Below are positions 28,338-35,784 of a stretch of 64,000 bases of DNA, in pieces. The stretch is taken from NCBI RefSeq assembly GCF_007747995.1, contig NZ_CP036276.1, positions 874,001 through 938,000 on the forward strand. The letters run 5' to 3'. The translations under genes were made by a program, and so were the position numbers. Position 1 is the first letter of the stretch. Each line of letters starts with the position of its first letter. The stretch comes from Symmachiella dynata. Its GTDB lineage: Bacteria > Planctomycetota > Planctomycetia > Planctomycetales > Planctomycetaceae. The notes under the pieces are model-generated. The model was not told the origin of the DNA. It saw only the letters and a list, made by a program, of their open reading frames with translations, and did not search any database.

Positions 28338-28401
28338 AAGAGGGGAGTTGAGACGCGCTGGAGGGAACTCGAAGAACAACCCGGGGTGCGCCGGGAGGCT
28401 G

Positions 28402-28474
28402 CTTTGCAAAACGACCGGCGGAAACGATGTTAGTGCACCGGGGTTTGAAGTACAAATCAGGTGGCGGCGGTTGG
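28402..28474 (-). promoter_or_regulatory. Duplicated 73-bp upstream segment, copy 1, with putative promoter
   Basis: Nearly identical (about four differences) to 30105-30177. Read on the minus strand it contains TTGTAC (28450-28455) and TAACAT (28427-28432) separated by 17 nt, a plausible sigma-70-type pair. The inferred start site is about 80 nt before the DUF2254 start codon. Confidence 0.55.
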
Positions 28475-28544
28475 GGGATTCGCTTAAGCTGCGACTGCTG
28501 TGTTACTCTCCCATTATTGTATGACGGTGGTCGGCGTGCATGAC

Positions 28545-30032
28545 TTACGGCGACTTATAGTTCCCCAATTTTACGAGTTTTTCAGCCAACGCCTTTTCAA
28601 CTTGTGAAAACGTCTCCTTCATTTTTCGTTTGGGGAAACCGTTTCTCTCGTCTTGCATTGGTTTTGTAGCGAGCAAAAATGCCATATCCCAAAGTTTCGA
28701 GGGTGGCCTTGTTCCCACCTTCCAAATTTTTGCATCGATCTCAATCAATTCCTTCAGGGCAGAGAGCGCTAATTCTTCGTCATGGCCAGCAGCTTGGGCC
28801 AGAAGGATCTGTTTTCGGGCAGTTGCTTTGCCATACGCATCCTGAATGTGGATCGCCACTTCGTCTGCCGCTTCATAGTTCCCCGATTTGGCCACTGCTG
28901 AAGCCAGGGTGGTTGCCGATAATGCACTTGAGAGCGAGACGACCTCGATAGCCTTTTCTATGTCACCGGACTCAACGAACGCGACCGCATTCTCTGTGAG
29001 TCTAAAATGCTGAAGGAATGCGTTATCGCTCTGTTTTGCCGCATCGAAAGCTAGTCCGAGCACTTTCCGTGATTGTTCTTTGTCTCCATTCTCCAACAGA
29101 ACGGAGGCAATGTTTATAAAAGCCGAAGCCTTGTAATCGGCATTTTCAATTTCGTGAGCAAATTTCAAAGCTGAGTCGATTTGACCTTCCTGAGCTGAAG
29201 CTGAGGCAATATTCCGGAGTGCACATGATCTGTACCACGGGCTTTCGATTTCTTGACTCACCTTCACGGCTTCCTCGATCTCGCCGATAGTCGACAAACC
29301 CGACGCGACGTTTCGGAGCGAGGAAAAGCGTAAATCTTTGTCCTTGATCTTCAGTGCCAGTTGCCACTCTTGCTTTAAAATGGCTAACGCTTGATCTCTG
29401 CCACCTGCTTGTAAGAGAGTCGCTGCCGTATCCCAGACATAAAATTCTTGATAGTACTCCTCGTCCACCATTTGAGCCAACTTCACCGCTTGAATGAGGA
29501 TTGGTAGAGCAGCAGCATTTTCTCCCTGCTTAACTTGAATTGCAGCAATCCGTGTGAGTGCCGCTGATTTAAAAAGTTCCCCTTCAATGGTGTCGGCGAT
29601 CTTCAAACCTTGATTGACCTCACCCCCCGAAGCTGTGGCTGATGCAATCTCGACTAGTTGTGGATCTCGATGGAACGCATGCTTAACCTCCTGGTTCGCT
29701 TCCGCCGCCCAGGCAAGTGTTGTAACAGCCTGTTCATTATCTCCAGCAGCTTGCTGAGCGAGCGCGATCTCGGTTAGAGCCAACGCCTTACTGCCGGCAT
29801 CGTGAATCTGCTGAGAGACGAAGACTGCGAACCGAACGGGGGTTTCCCACGGACGCAACTCATCGAGATTGATGGTCGTCTTCGCCGGCTTCGATTGATT
29901 AGGTTTGGGAAAAGTCTGCGCCACCTCAGCGTTTTGCTTCTCGCTACATCCTGCAACGAGAACACAACCCAAAAGAATGGCCAATAACCACTTGTTCTGA
30001 ATTGCATGTGAATTGAGAACGGAGTTGGCCAT
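28545..30032 (-). CDS. Lipoprotein with helical (TPR-like) repeats, 495 aa
   Basis: ATG 30032 gives an N-terminal lipoprotein signal (NKWLLAILLGCVLVAGCSEKQ region, lipobox VAGC). The mature protein is built from roughly ten repeats of about 30-40 residues with the pattern A-x-x-I-E-x-x-x-x-K/Y-A-L-x-x-I-A-x-x-x-x-x-x-G (e.g. SPWYRSCALRNIASASAQEG), giving an alpha-solenoid of TPR type. Probably a surface or periplasmic protein-interaction scaffold. The upstream segment duplicates that of DUF2254, so the two genes may be co-regulated though unrelated in sequence. Confidence 0.75.
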   Translation of the reverse strand: MANSVLNSHAIQNKWLLAILLGCVLVAGCSEKQNAEVAQTFPKPNQSKPAKTTINLDELRPWETPVRFAVFVSQQIHDAGSKALALTEIALAQQAAGDNEQAVTTLAWAAEANQEVKHAFHRDPQLVEIASATASGGEVNQGLKIADTIEGELFKSAALTRIAAIQVKQGENAAALPILIQAVKLAQMVDEEYYQEFYVWDTAATLLQAGGRDQALAILKQEWQLALKIKDKDLRFSSLRNVASGLSTIGEIEEAVKVSQEIESPWYRSCALRNIASASAQEGQIDSALKFAHEIENADYKASAFINIASVLLENGDKEQSRKVLGLAFDAAKQSDNAFLQHFRLTENAVAFVESGDIEKAIEVVSLSSALSATTLASAVAKSGNYEAADEVAIHIQDAYGKATARKQILLAQAAGHDEELALSALKELIEIDAKIWKVGTRPPSKLWDMAFLLATKPMQDERNGFPKRKMKETFSQVEKALAEKLVKLGNYKSP

Positions 30033-30104
30033 GGATAATTGTCTCGTTGGTTTTTTAGGGACGTTCAACATTCACCACGTCAGGCACAGCATGAACTACG
30101 ACTA

Positions 30105-30177
30105 CTTTGCAAAACCACCGACGGAAACGATGTTAGTGCACCGGGGTTTGAAGTACAAATCAGGTTGCGGCGGTTGG
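30105..30177 (-). promoter_or_regulatory. Duplicated 73-bp upstream segment, copy 2, with putative promoter
   Basis: Copy of 28402-28474 in the same orientation and at nearly the same distance (73 versus 65 bp) from a minus-strand start codon. TTGTAC (30153-30158) and TAACAT (30130-30135) again sit 17 nt apart. Confidence 0.55.
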
Positions 30178-30218
30178 CCTGTAACGGTGGCTTATGAACT
30201 CAATCGCGGCTCCGCACG

Positions 30219-31355
30219 TCAAGTGGCTGACTGGCCTTCGGCCTCTTCAAATGCTTCGATGTCAAGTAGTTTTAATGTGCTTCCAGTACTTGTGGGCTCA
30301 GCAGTAATTGTCACGATCTCACCCCACAATGGTTTTACGATATCATCAAGCATTCCGGGCGGTACAATTAACGTATGTTTCTCTTTGTCATTGACTTCAA
30401 TGCCAATCCTATGACTCTTATGAGTCATTTCGTCGGCCATTGTTAATCTACCAATAAACGTGGTAACTGTAGTCGAATCCGATGATATACGAGACCACTT
30501 CGCCGTTGCTGGTTTTGTCAAACTCGTTTCAGTTTGTTCGTCACCTCGAAACGAAGTAAATCCAACATTCGTGATTTTAGTTCCGTCAGGAGCTAACTTT
30601 TTGGTGAGTGACACGAAGTTTTGATAATACGCATCGTGATCGATGTGTTCGTTCAAATTATCCACTTCGTCGTCGTTAAATAGAGTGATGCATGAGAGAA
30701 AGTCGTCAACTACAACATTAGGGCTAAGGAAGCCCGGTAGCAACATCTGGCGATTCGGACGGCCCATCCTTACGGTAATTGCGAAACTGGCTGCCCTTGG
30801 CACCGACAAATAGGTCTCAAATCCATCCAATTGTGTGGGATTTGGTCTGCCCGTTTCACGAAATTCAATTCCTTTCATGCGTTCGGCAGTGCGGCAAAGT
30901 AATTTCGTAGTGATTTCTGCACGCCGCAGGAATTGCCTGCTTTCTACGAGGCCCCTTGAGATGGCGGCACCCGTAAGAGTGAGTTGAAATTCTGTTGGGT
31001 CTAACTCCATGCCTCTCAATGAAAGGTGTCGGCTAAAGTACACTTTTTCTAACAAGTCACGAAGTTCTTCGGCAATCTCCTCTGGTGGATTGCCCGATAG
31101 TGCAATCGAAACAAGTTTTTCTGCTTCTCTGAATTTGTGGCAATCAATCGCAAGGGAGGCTGCGCTTCGCAAAAGAATTGACCTGGACGGTTCCGCTGAA
31201 TGGTCAAGTGCTACAAGATCAGCCGCCTTTGCCTCTGATTCGTAAGCTTCCGTGAAAAGTTTTTGTGCTGCATCGTAGTAACCATGGAGGTCCGCAATAT
31301 AGGCTTGTTCAGCCAACAGCATGGCCTCGTCGTGTAATTGTCTAACATTACTCAT
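30219..31355 (-). CDS. Hypothetical protein with N-terminal TPR-like helices and C-terminal beta domain, 378 aa
   Basis: First 100 residues are TPR-like helices (LLAEQAYIADLHGYYDAAQKLFTEAYE.., ILLRSAASLAIDCHKFREAEKL). The middle (GAAISRGLVESRQFLRRAEITTKLL) and the C-terminal 80 residues (TTFIGRLTMADEMTHKSHRIGIEV.., PLWGEIVTITAEP..LKLLDIEAFEEA) look like a beta-rich domain with a conserved ending. The start overlaps the upstream gene's stop (ATGA at 31352-31355), so the two proteins are made together and probably act together. No known family recognised. Confidence 0.75.
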   Translation of the reverse strand: MSNVRQLHDEAMLLAEQAYIADLHGYYDAAQKLFTEAYESEAKAADLVALDHSAEPSRSILLRSAASLAIDCHKFREAEKLVSIALSGNPPEEIAEELRDLLEKVYFSRHLSLRGMELDPTEFQLTLTGAAISRGLVESRQFLRRAEITTKLLCRTAERMKGIEFRETGRPNPTQLDGFETYLSVPRAASFAITVRMGRPNRQMLLPGFLSPNVVVDDFLSCITLFNDDEVDNLNEHIDHDAYYQNFVSLTKKLAPDGTKITNVGFTSFRGDEQTETSLTKPATAKWSRISSDSTTVTTFIGRLTMADEMTHKSHRIGIEVNDKEKHTLIVPPGMLDDIVKPLWGEIVTITAEPTSTGSTLKLLDIEAFEEAEGQSAT

Positions 31356-31888
31356 CGTTCTTCCAGTTGAGCTTTCGGGGGACCAAAATCGACGACAATT
31401 ACAAATGCGGGCAAACGAGTCGAGTCGGATATTTTTGTCTGTTCGAGTTTTTGCCTTACCCGTGACGTTAGGCGACTGTCGGATCCATCGAGTAAGCCAG
31501 AGACCTCTAGTCGTGCACGATTTTGAAATGGTAATCCATCATGTTCGTCACTCCGTCCAAGCCAATAATCAAACCCAGTGCCTTTCCACGATCTTTCCAC
31601 GACTGTTAAGTCTGTCATTTCCATAATAAGCAAAATTGCGATCCCACACGCCCCCATTTCGGTAGCATCCTGCAAGTCAGCGTACGCACGAAGCATTTGG
31701 TGGGTTACTTTTGGCCAAGAAAGGGGGAATATTTGTGAATCACCTTTAACCAATAGTGAAACGCCTTGCGCGTGTTCATTGTGTTCGAGGCAAACCGCAG
31801 CGGCTTCGGCATGCATTTGCCCTAAACTATCAGTCAAACCGGGAATTTTTCCACCAAGAAGATGGAGATCGAGGGTCCTATCATCCAC
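31352..31888 (-). CDS. Hypothetical protein, 178 aa, possible PD-(D/E)XK-like core
   Basis: Starts with GTG 31888 (AAGGA about 9 nt upstream). The segment VERSWKGTGFDYWLG followed about 20 residues later by RARLEVSGLLDG has the spacing of a restriction-endonuclease-like core (Gly-x-Asp, then Glu-x-x with hydrophobic strands), but the usual Lys of E-x-K is replaced by Ser, so nuclease activity is only a guess. The N-terminal half (LHLLGGKIPGLTDSLGQMHAEAAAVCLE) is helical. Overlaps the 378-aa gene by 4 nt. GTCAGG boxes lie just upstream. Confidence 0.7.
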   Translation of the reverse strand: MDDRTLDLHLLGGKIPGLTDSLGQMHAEAAAVCLEHNEHAQGVSLLVKGDSQIFPLSWPKVTHQMLRAYADLQDATEMGACGIAILLIMEMTDLTVVERSWKGTGFDYWLGRSDEHDGLPFQNRARLEVSGLLDGSDSRLTSRVRQKLEQTKISDSTRLPAFVIVVDFGPPKAQLEER

Positions 31889-31914
31889 ACTTTGAATTCC
31901 TTTTAGTCACGTAT

Positions 31915-31932
31915 GTCAGGCAGCCGCATGAC
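31915..31932. repeat. Palindromic GTCAGGCAGCCGCATGAC box F1
   Basis: GTCAGGC-type palindrome with two changed positions, just upstream of the minus-strand gene starting at 31888; pairs with box F2. Confidence 0.65.
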
Positions 31933-31963
31933 GTTTTGCTGGCAGCGAATGCGTGTTTTGTTT

Positions 31964-31980
31964 GGCGGGAGCCTGACCCA
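31964..31980. repeat. Partial GGCGGGAGCCTGACC box F2
   Basis: Right half of the GTCAGGCGGGAGCCTGAC box; with F1 it repeats the D-B box pair arrangement seen at 26071-26143. Confidence 0.65.
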
Positions 31981-32077
31981 TAATTGCTTACACAGCTACC
32001 TTCGAGCGGAGGTTTGTCCAGACAACATGATACCCGTGTTGATTCTGGTTGTCACGAAAAAAGTAGGCGACGAAATG

Positions 32078-33241
32078 CTACGACGTGATGGCTCGCAACG
32101 CTTCAATTGCCGCGTCGATGTCCTCTGCCGTTGAAAACGGTCCGGGGCTGAGGCGGATGGTGCCGCCTGCCTGTTTGGTGCCGAGGGATTCGTGGATGCG
32201 GGGGGCGCAGTGCAGGCCGGCGCGGGTTTGGATGGCGAAGCTGTCGTCGAGGATCCCCGACAGGTCTTGCGGGTCGAAACCTTCCAGCGTGATGCTCACC
32301 ACGGCGACGCGCTCCCTCGGATCGGTCGGGCCGTATTGTGTGAGGCCGGGGATCTGCGCGAGGCCCTCTAACAACTGCGCTGTTAGCTGCTGTTCGTGGG
32401 CGCGGATGTTGTCGATGCCGCGCTCGGTTAGAAAATCGAGCGCCGCCGCTAGGCCGACCAGACCGGGGGCGTTGTGATTGCCCGATTCGTATTTGTCGGG
32501 CAGACTTTCCGGCTGCCGGTCATCCTCACTCTGCGTCCCCGTGCCCCCTTGCCGGAGGCTGCGCAGCCGCTCTTCGATGCCCGGTCGCACGTACAGCAAT
32601 CCCGTCCCCAACGGGCCGAGCAGTCCTTTGTGTCCGGCGCAGCACAGTACATCGATCGGCAACTCGCCCAAGTTGAGTGGAATGTGTCCGGCGGATTGAG
32701 CGGCATCGACGACGAATGTGGCGCCGGCGTTCCGCGCGATCTGGCCGATGTCAGCAATCGGTTGAATCGTGCCGGTGACGTTCGACGCATGATTCACAGC
32801 GACGACGCGCGTGTTAGGGCGCATTGTAGCGCGGATATCTTCCGGGGCGACGCGGCCGACGGCATCGACGGGGACGTAGGTGACTTCGATGCCCAACCGG
32901 TCCTGCAATTCCCGCAGCGGACGCAGGACGGAGTTATGTTCCACATCGGTCGTCACGACGTGCGCGTTGGAGTCGATCAACCCGTGCAGGGCGGTGTTGA
33001 GGCTATCTGTGCAATTGAAAGTAAAGGCGATGCGATCGGGCGACTCGGCGCCCAACAACTCTGCCGCCCGGGAGCGACAACGATTCACACACCCTTGCAA
33101 CTCAACCGCCTGATCAAACGCCCCACGTCCGACGGCGACGCCCAGATGGCGGTTGTAGTGATCGACGGCATCGTAGACCGCCTCCGGTTTAGGAAAACTG
33201 GTAGCGGCGTTGTCGAGATAGATGCGGTTGACAGGATTCAT
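32078..33241 (-). CDS. Cysteine desulfurase family protein (SufS/CsdA-like aminotransferase class V)
   Basis: 387 residues, start ATG 33241. PLP enzyme releasing sulfur from cysteine: RIYLDNAATSFPKP at the N-terminus, TDVEHNSVLRPL, VDAAQSAGHIPLN, the PLP-lysine K205 in CCAGHKGLLGP, and a C-terminal Cys in RAGLHCAPRIHE that would carry the persulfide. It resembles the compact group of class V enzymes annotated as cysteine desulfurase family proteins rather than IscS. Its location beside moaA, moaE and moaD makes a sulfur-donor role for MoaD thiocarboxylate formation plausible (inference). Confidence 0.88.
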   Translation of the reverse strand: MNPVNRIYLDNAATSFPKPEAVYDAVDHYNRHLGVAVGRGAFDQAVELQGCVNRCRSRAAELLGAESPDRIAFTFNCTDSLNTALHGLIDSNAHVVTTDVEHNSVLRPLRELQDRLGIEVTYVPVDAVGRVAPEDIRATMRPNTRVVAVNHASNVTGTIQPIADIGQIARNAGATFVVDAAQSAGHIPLNLGELPIDVLCCAGHKGLLGPLGTGLLYVRPGIEERLRSLRQGGTGTQSEDDRQPESLPDKYESGNHNAPGLVGLAAALDFLTERGIDNIRAHEQQLTAQLLEGLAQIPGLTQYGPTDPRERVAVVSITLEGFDPQDLSGILDDSFAIQTRAGLHCAPRIHESLGTKQAGGTIRLSPGPFSTAEDIDAAIEALRAITS

Positions 33242-33272
33242 AGCCACAGATTGAACACAGATGAGACACGGA
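33240..33272 (+). repeat. CCACAGATT-type repeat R1
   Basis: AGCCACAGATTGAACACAGA.. repeat immediately at the desulfurase start codon. Same family as R2-R5; R1 and R2 face each other around a hairpin-rich 225-bp spacer. Confidence 0.75.
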
Positions 33273-33282
33273 CATGAAACTC

Positions 33283-33477
33283 GTTCCCAAGCTCCGGCTT
33301 GGGAACGCACATTCGCGAAGCTCTGCTTCGCTAGCGGTGGCTTACTTTGGAACCAGGTGAAGTTGTGGGCTGGTCGTCAGGTGATTCGGTAGGCGTATTT
33401 GAGTTGGGGAAATCGATTGTCCTATGCGAGAAAGGTGCGTCGCGACGCACCTACGGCACTCGAAGCGGAGCTTCGAG
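33283..33477. repeat. Cluster of four perfect palindromes between repeats R1 and R2
   Basis: GTTCCCAAGC-TCCG-GCTTGGGAAC (33283-33306), GCGAAGC-TCT-GCTTCGC (33315-33331), the fully self-complementary AGGTGCGTCGCGACGCACCT (33433-33452) and CTCGAAGC-GGA-GCTTCGAG (33459-33477). The third recurs at 39567-39584. No coding potential in between. Confidence 0.8.
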
Positions 33478-33498
33478 AAATTGGGAACCAGGTGATTC

Positions 33499-33532
33499 TT
33501 CCGTGTTTCATCCGTGTTAATCTGTGGCTAAA
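33499..33532 (-). repeat. CCACAGATT-type repeat R2 (inverted)
   Basis: Minus-strand copy (TTAATCTGTGGCTAAA end at 33532), ending 1 nt before the moaA stop codon. Confidence 0.75.
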
Positions 33533-33533
33533 T

Positions 33534-34529
33534 TTAACCGCCTATGGAGTACATTGGCCGGTCGGGTTGGATGAAGCGGGCGGTGTTGATTTCGTGACCT
33601 TCTTTTTTGGCAGCGATCGAGTTGCACATCGCTGCGGCAATTTCCTCGTCGCTACCGCCGCCGCGAATAATCGATTTCACGTCGGTCTCTTCCAAGCTGA
33701 ACAGGCAGTTACGGAGTTTGCCGTCGGCGGTGACGCGGAAGCGGTTGCAACTCATGCAGAAGGGTTGGCTGACCGAGGCGATCAAACCGATCCGTCCACG
33801 GCCGTCGGCGAATTCAAAATCGGTCGCCGGTGCACCGGGGTCCGTTTGTCCGAGCGGCGTCATCGGCCCGAATTCGCGGGTGAGGATGTCGATGATCTCA
33901 TGGCCAAAGAGCACCTTCTCGCGTTCCCAGGCGTTGTCGGCATCGAGCGGCATGAATTCGATGAAGCGAATTTCGACGCCCGTGCGGCGGGCGAATTCTC
34001 CCAGCGGCACAACCTCATCCTCGGTCAGTCCCCGCACGGCGACGGCGTTGATTTTGACCGGTTTGAAGCCGACTTTCTGCGCGGCTTGGATGCCTTCGAT
34101 CGCTTTTTCGAATCCGTCGCGTCGCGTGATTTCCTTGAACTTGGCAGCGTTCATGGCATCGAGGCTGACATTGATTCGTCGCATGCCGGCGTCATACAAC
34201 TCCTGAGCTTGTTCGCCCAGCAGAATGCCGTTGGTGGTGATGCCGATGTCGTGGATTTCGGGAATGGCGGCGATCTTGGCGACCAGTTTGTGCAGGTCAC
34301 GACGGACAAGCGGCTCGCCGCCGGTCAGCCGGACCTTATTCACCCCCAGCCGCGCAGCGACTTGGACAAGGCGTTCGATTTCCTCAAACGTGAGCAGCAG
34401 TTCCCGATCCATGAACTGCACATTCTCCGCCGGCATGCAGTAGAAGCAGCGGATATTACAGCGATCGGTCACGCTAATCCGCAAATTCGTATGCACGCGT
34501 CCAAAGCTGTCAATAAGTTGCTGAGTCAT
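33534..34529 (-). CDS. moaA: GTP 3',8-cyclase (molybdenum cofactor biosynthesis protein A)
   Basis: 331-residue radical SAM enzyme that converts GTP to 3',8-cyclo-GTP, the first step of molybdopterin synthesis. The N-terminal SAM cluster is C24-x3-C28-x2-C31 (RCNIRCFYC), followed by LTGGEPL and ITTNG. The second [4Fe-4S] cluster ligands are in FCMSCNRFRVT and LRNC, and the protein ends with the conserved Gly-Gly (SIGG). ATG 34529 chosen over GTG 34535. Same strand as moaE, moaD and the desulfurase; separated from moaE by the GxxExxY unit. Confidence 0.97.
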   Translation of the reverse strand: MTQQLIDSFGRVHTNLRISVTDRCNIRCFYCMPAENVQFMDRELLLTFEEIERLVQVAARLGVNKVRLTGGEPLVRRDLHKLVAKIAAIPEIHDIGITTNGILLGEQAQELYDAGMRRINVSLDAMNAAKFKEITRRDGFEKAIEGIQAAQKVGFKPVKINAVAVRGLTEDEVVPLGEFARRTGVEIRFIEFMPLDADNAWEREKVLFGHEIIDILTREFGPMTPLGQTDPGAPATDFEFADGRGRIGLIASVSQPFCMSCNRFRVTADGKLRNCLFSLEETDVKSIIRGGGSDEEIAAAMCNSIAAKKEGHEINTARFIQPDRPMYSIGG

Positions 34530-34582
34530 GATCACGGTCGCTGATTGTAGGTGATGGGAACGTTTGGTTTGGGGCGGTTTTC

Positions 34583-34618
34583 ATAGCCACAGATTGAACA
34601 CAGATGAAACACAGATTC
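34583..34618 (+). repeat. CCACAGATT-type repeat R3, left end of the GxxExxY unit
   Basis: AGCCACAGATTGAACACAGA.. with tandem ACACAGAT units, inverted relative to R4 at 35015-35050. The GxxExxY gene stop (34625) is 6 nt away. Confidence 0.85.
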
Positions 34619-34624
34619 TTTCAT

Positions 34625-34993
34625 TTAGAAAACCATTCGCTTGAATTCGACTTTGGTTCTTCCAAAGTTGATCAGCAGGCCTGTTTTGATGTTGCTGGCT
34701 TTGAGAGCGTTTAGCAATTGGGGCTCATCATTAGGATTGTACTCTTTTGCCACTTTTAATTCGACGAGGACCACCTCGGCGACGAGGAGGTCGGAACGAT
34801 AGTCGCCGACAATTGCCCCTTTGTAGTGTACCTGAATTACAGGTTCGACGACCGCTTCCAACCCGCGTTTTAGCAGTTCGACCTGCAACGCACGCTGGTA
34901 AACTTTTTCCAGAAAGCCATATCCCAACACATTATACACTTCAAACGCTGCCCCAATGACCTGCTCAGTAATTTCCTTGTGAGCAAAGTTCAT
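34625..34993 (-). CDS. GxxExxY protein
   Basis: 122 residues. The family's name-giving motif is GFLEKVY at about residues 26-32. A restriction-endonuclease-like core follows: D in VGDYRSDLLV and ELK in VVLVELKV, matching PD-(D/E)XK spacing; the protein ends GLLINFGRTKVEFKRMVF. The biochemical function of GxxExxY proteins is not established. The gene is enclosed, with only a few bases on one side, by inverted copies of a CCACAGATT repeat and sits between moaE and moaA as if inserted. Composition is less GC-rich than its neighbours. Confidence 0.93.
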   Translation of the reverse strand: MNFAHKEITEQVIGAAFEVYNVLGYGFLEKVYQRALQVELLKRGLEAVVEPVIQVHYKGAIVGDYRSDLLVAEVVLVELKVAKEYNPNDEPQLLNALKASNIKTGLLINFGRTKVEFKRMVF

Positions 34994-35014
34994 GAGGGGC
35001 TTTCTTTGTTTTTT

Positions 35015-35050
35015 GATCTGTGTTTAATCTGTGTTCAATCTGTGGCTAAA
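35015..35050 (-). repeat. CCACAGATT-type repeat R4, right end of the GxxExxY unit
   Basis: Reverse complement of the R3 type (GTGTTCAATCTGTGGCT end), about 20 bp upstream of the GxxExxY start and 10 bp from the moaE stop. Confidence 0.85.
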
Positions 35051-35059
35051 TAAAACTTT

Positions 35060-35494
35060 TCAATCGCTGTTGGACTCTGGTTCAACGCCGGGGTGGACCC
35101 ATTCTGTGGTGCCGTCGGTGAAGTTTTCTTTTTTCCAGATGGGGACGATTTCTTTGAGGCGGTCGATGAGGTGTCGGGCGGCTTCGAAGGCGTCGGGGCG
35201 GTGGGGGGTGCTGACGGCGACGGCGACGCTGACTTCGCCTAGTTCCAAATGTCCGATACGATGGATCATTGCCACTTCGATAATCGGCCAACGATCGCGG
35301 GCTTCGGTTTCCAGTTCGGCCAATTTGGCGAGCGCCATTTCGGGATAGGCGTCGTAATCCAGGGCGGCGGTTTGTCGTCCGGCGGTCATTTCTCGCACGG
35401 TCCCGAGGAATAAAACGACGGCTCCCGCTTGGTCGGAACGGACCGATTCGGTGAGGGCGGTGTAGTCAATCGTGTCGCGGGTCAATTCGATCAT
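35060..35494 (-). CDS. moaE: Molybdopterin synthase catalytic subunit
   Basis: 144 residues from ATG 35494. MoaE inserts sulfur from MoaD thiocarboxylate into cyclic pyranopterin. Motifs: GAVVLFLGTVRE, LDYDAYPEMA, HRIGHLELGEVSVAVAVSTPHR and the C-terminal KKENFTDGTTEWVHPG with the active-site lysines. Lies 44 bp after moaD, presumably in one transcript with it and the FAD/Fe-S gene. Confidence 0.96.
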   Translation of the reverse strand: MIELTRDTIDYTALTESVRSDQAGAVVLFLGTVREMTAGRQTAALDYDAYPEMALAKLAELETEARDRWPIIEVAMIHRIGHLELGEVSVAVAVSTPHRPDAFEAARHLIDRLKEIVPIWKKENFTDGTTEWVHPGVEPESNSD

Positions 35495-35538
35495 AGGTAC
35501 GGACCGTCGTTGAGGCGGAGTGGTTTTGTGAGAAACAG

Positions 35539-35784
35539 TTACCCGCCGCTGACGGGCGGGAAGCAAGCGATATCGGCGTCGGGAGACAGTACGGTCTCGT
35601 CTGAGGCATAATCGGTGCCGATGGCGATCAATAGATTTGGCGACAGCGGCGCAAGCTGAGGGAATTGAGCGGCCAATGCTTCGCGGAGATCGGCGACGGT
35701 GCTGCTGTCGGGTAACTCTACGGAGACATGTTCGGCCCCGGCGAGATCACGGGCCTGGGCAAACAGGCGTACGTCGAGTTTCAT
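35539..35784 (-). CDS. moaD: Molybdopterin synthase sulfur carrier subunit
   Basis: 81-residue ubiquitin-like protein ending in the required Gly-Gly (CFPPVSGG), which is adenylated and converted to the thiocarboxylate. VRLFAQARDLAGAEHVSVEL is the usual start. ATG 35784 overlaps the stop of the upstream oxidoreductase gene (ATGA), so translation is coupled to that enzyme. Confidence 0.95.
   Translation of the reverse strand: MKLDVRLFAQARDLAGAEHVSVELPDSSTVADLREALAAQFPQLAPLSPNLLIAIGTDYASDETVLSPDADIACFPPVSGG

Noticed and set aside
25556-31980. GTCAGGC boxes as integron attC sites
   Set aside because: No conserved GTTRRRY core at the box ends and no integrase in the window; kept only as cassette-like by arrangement.
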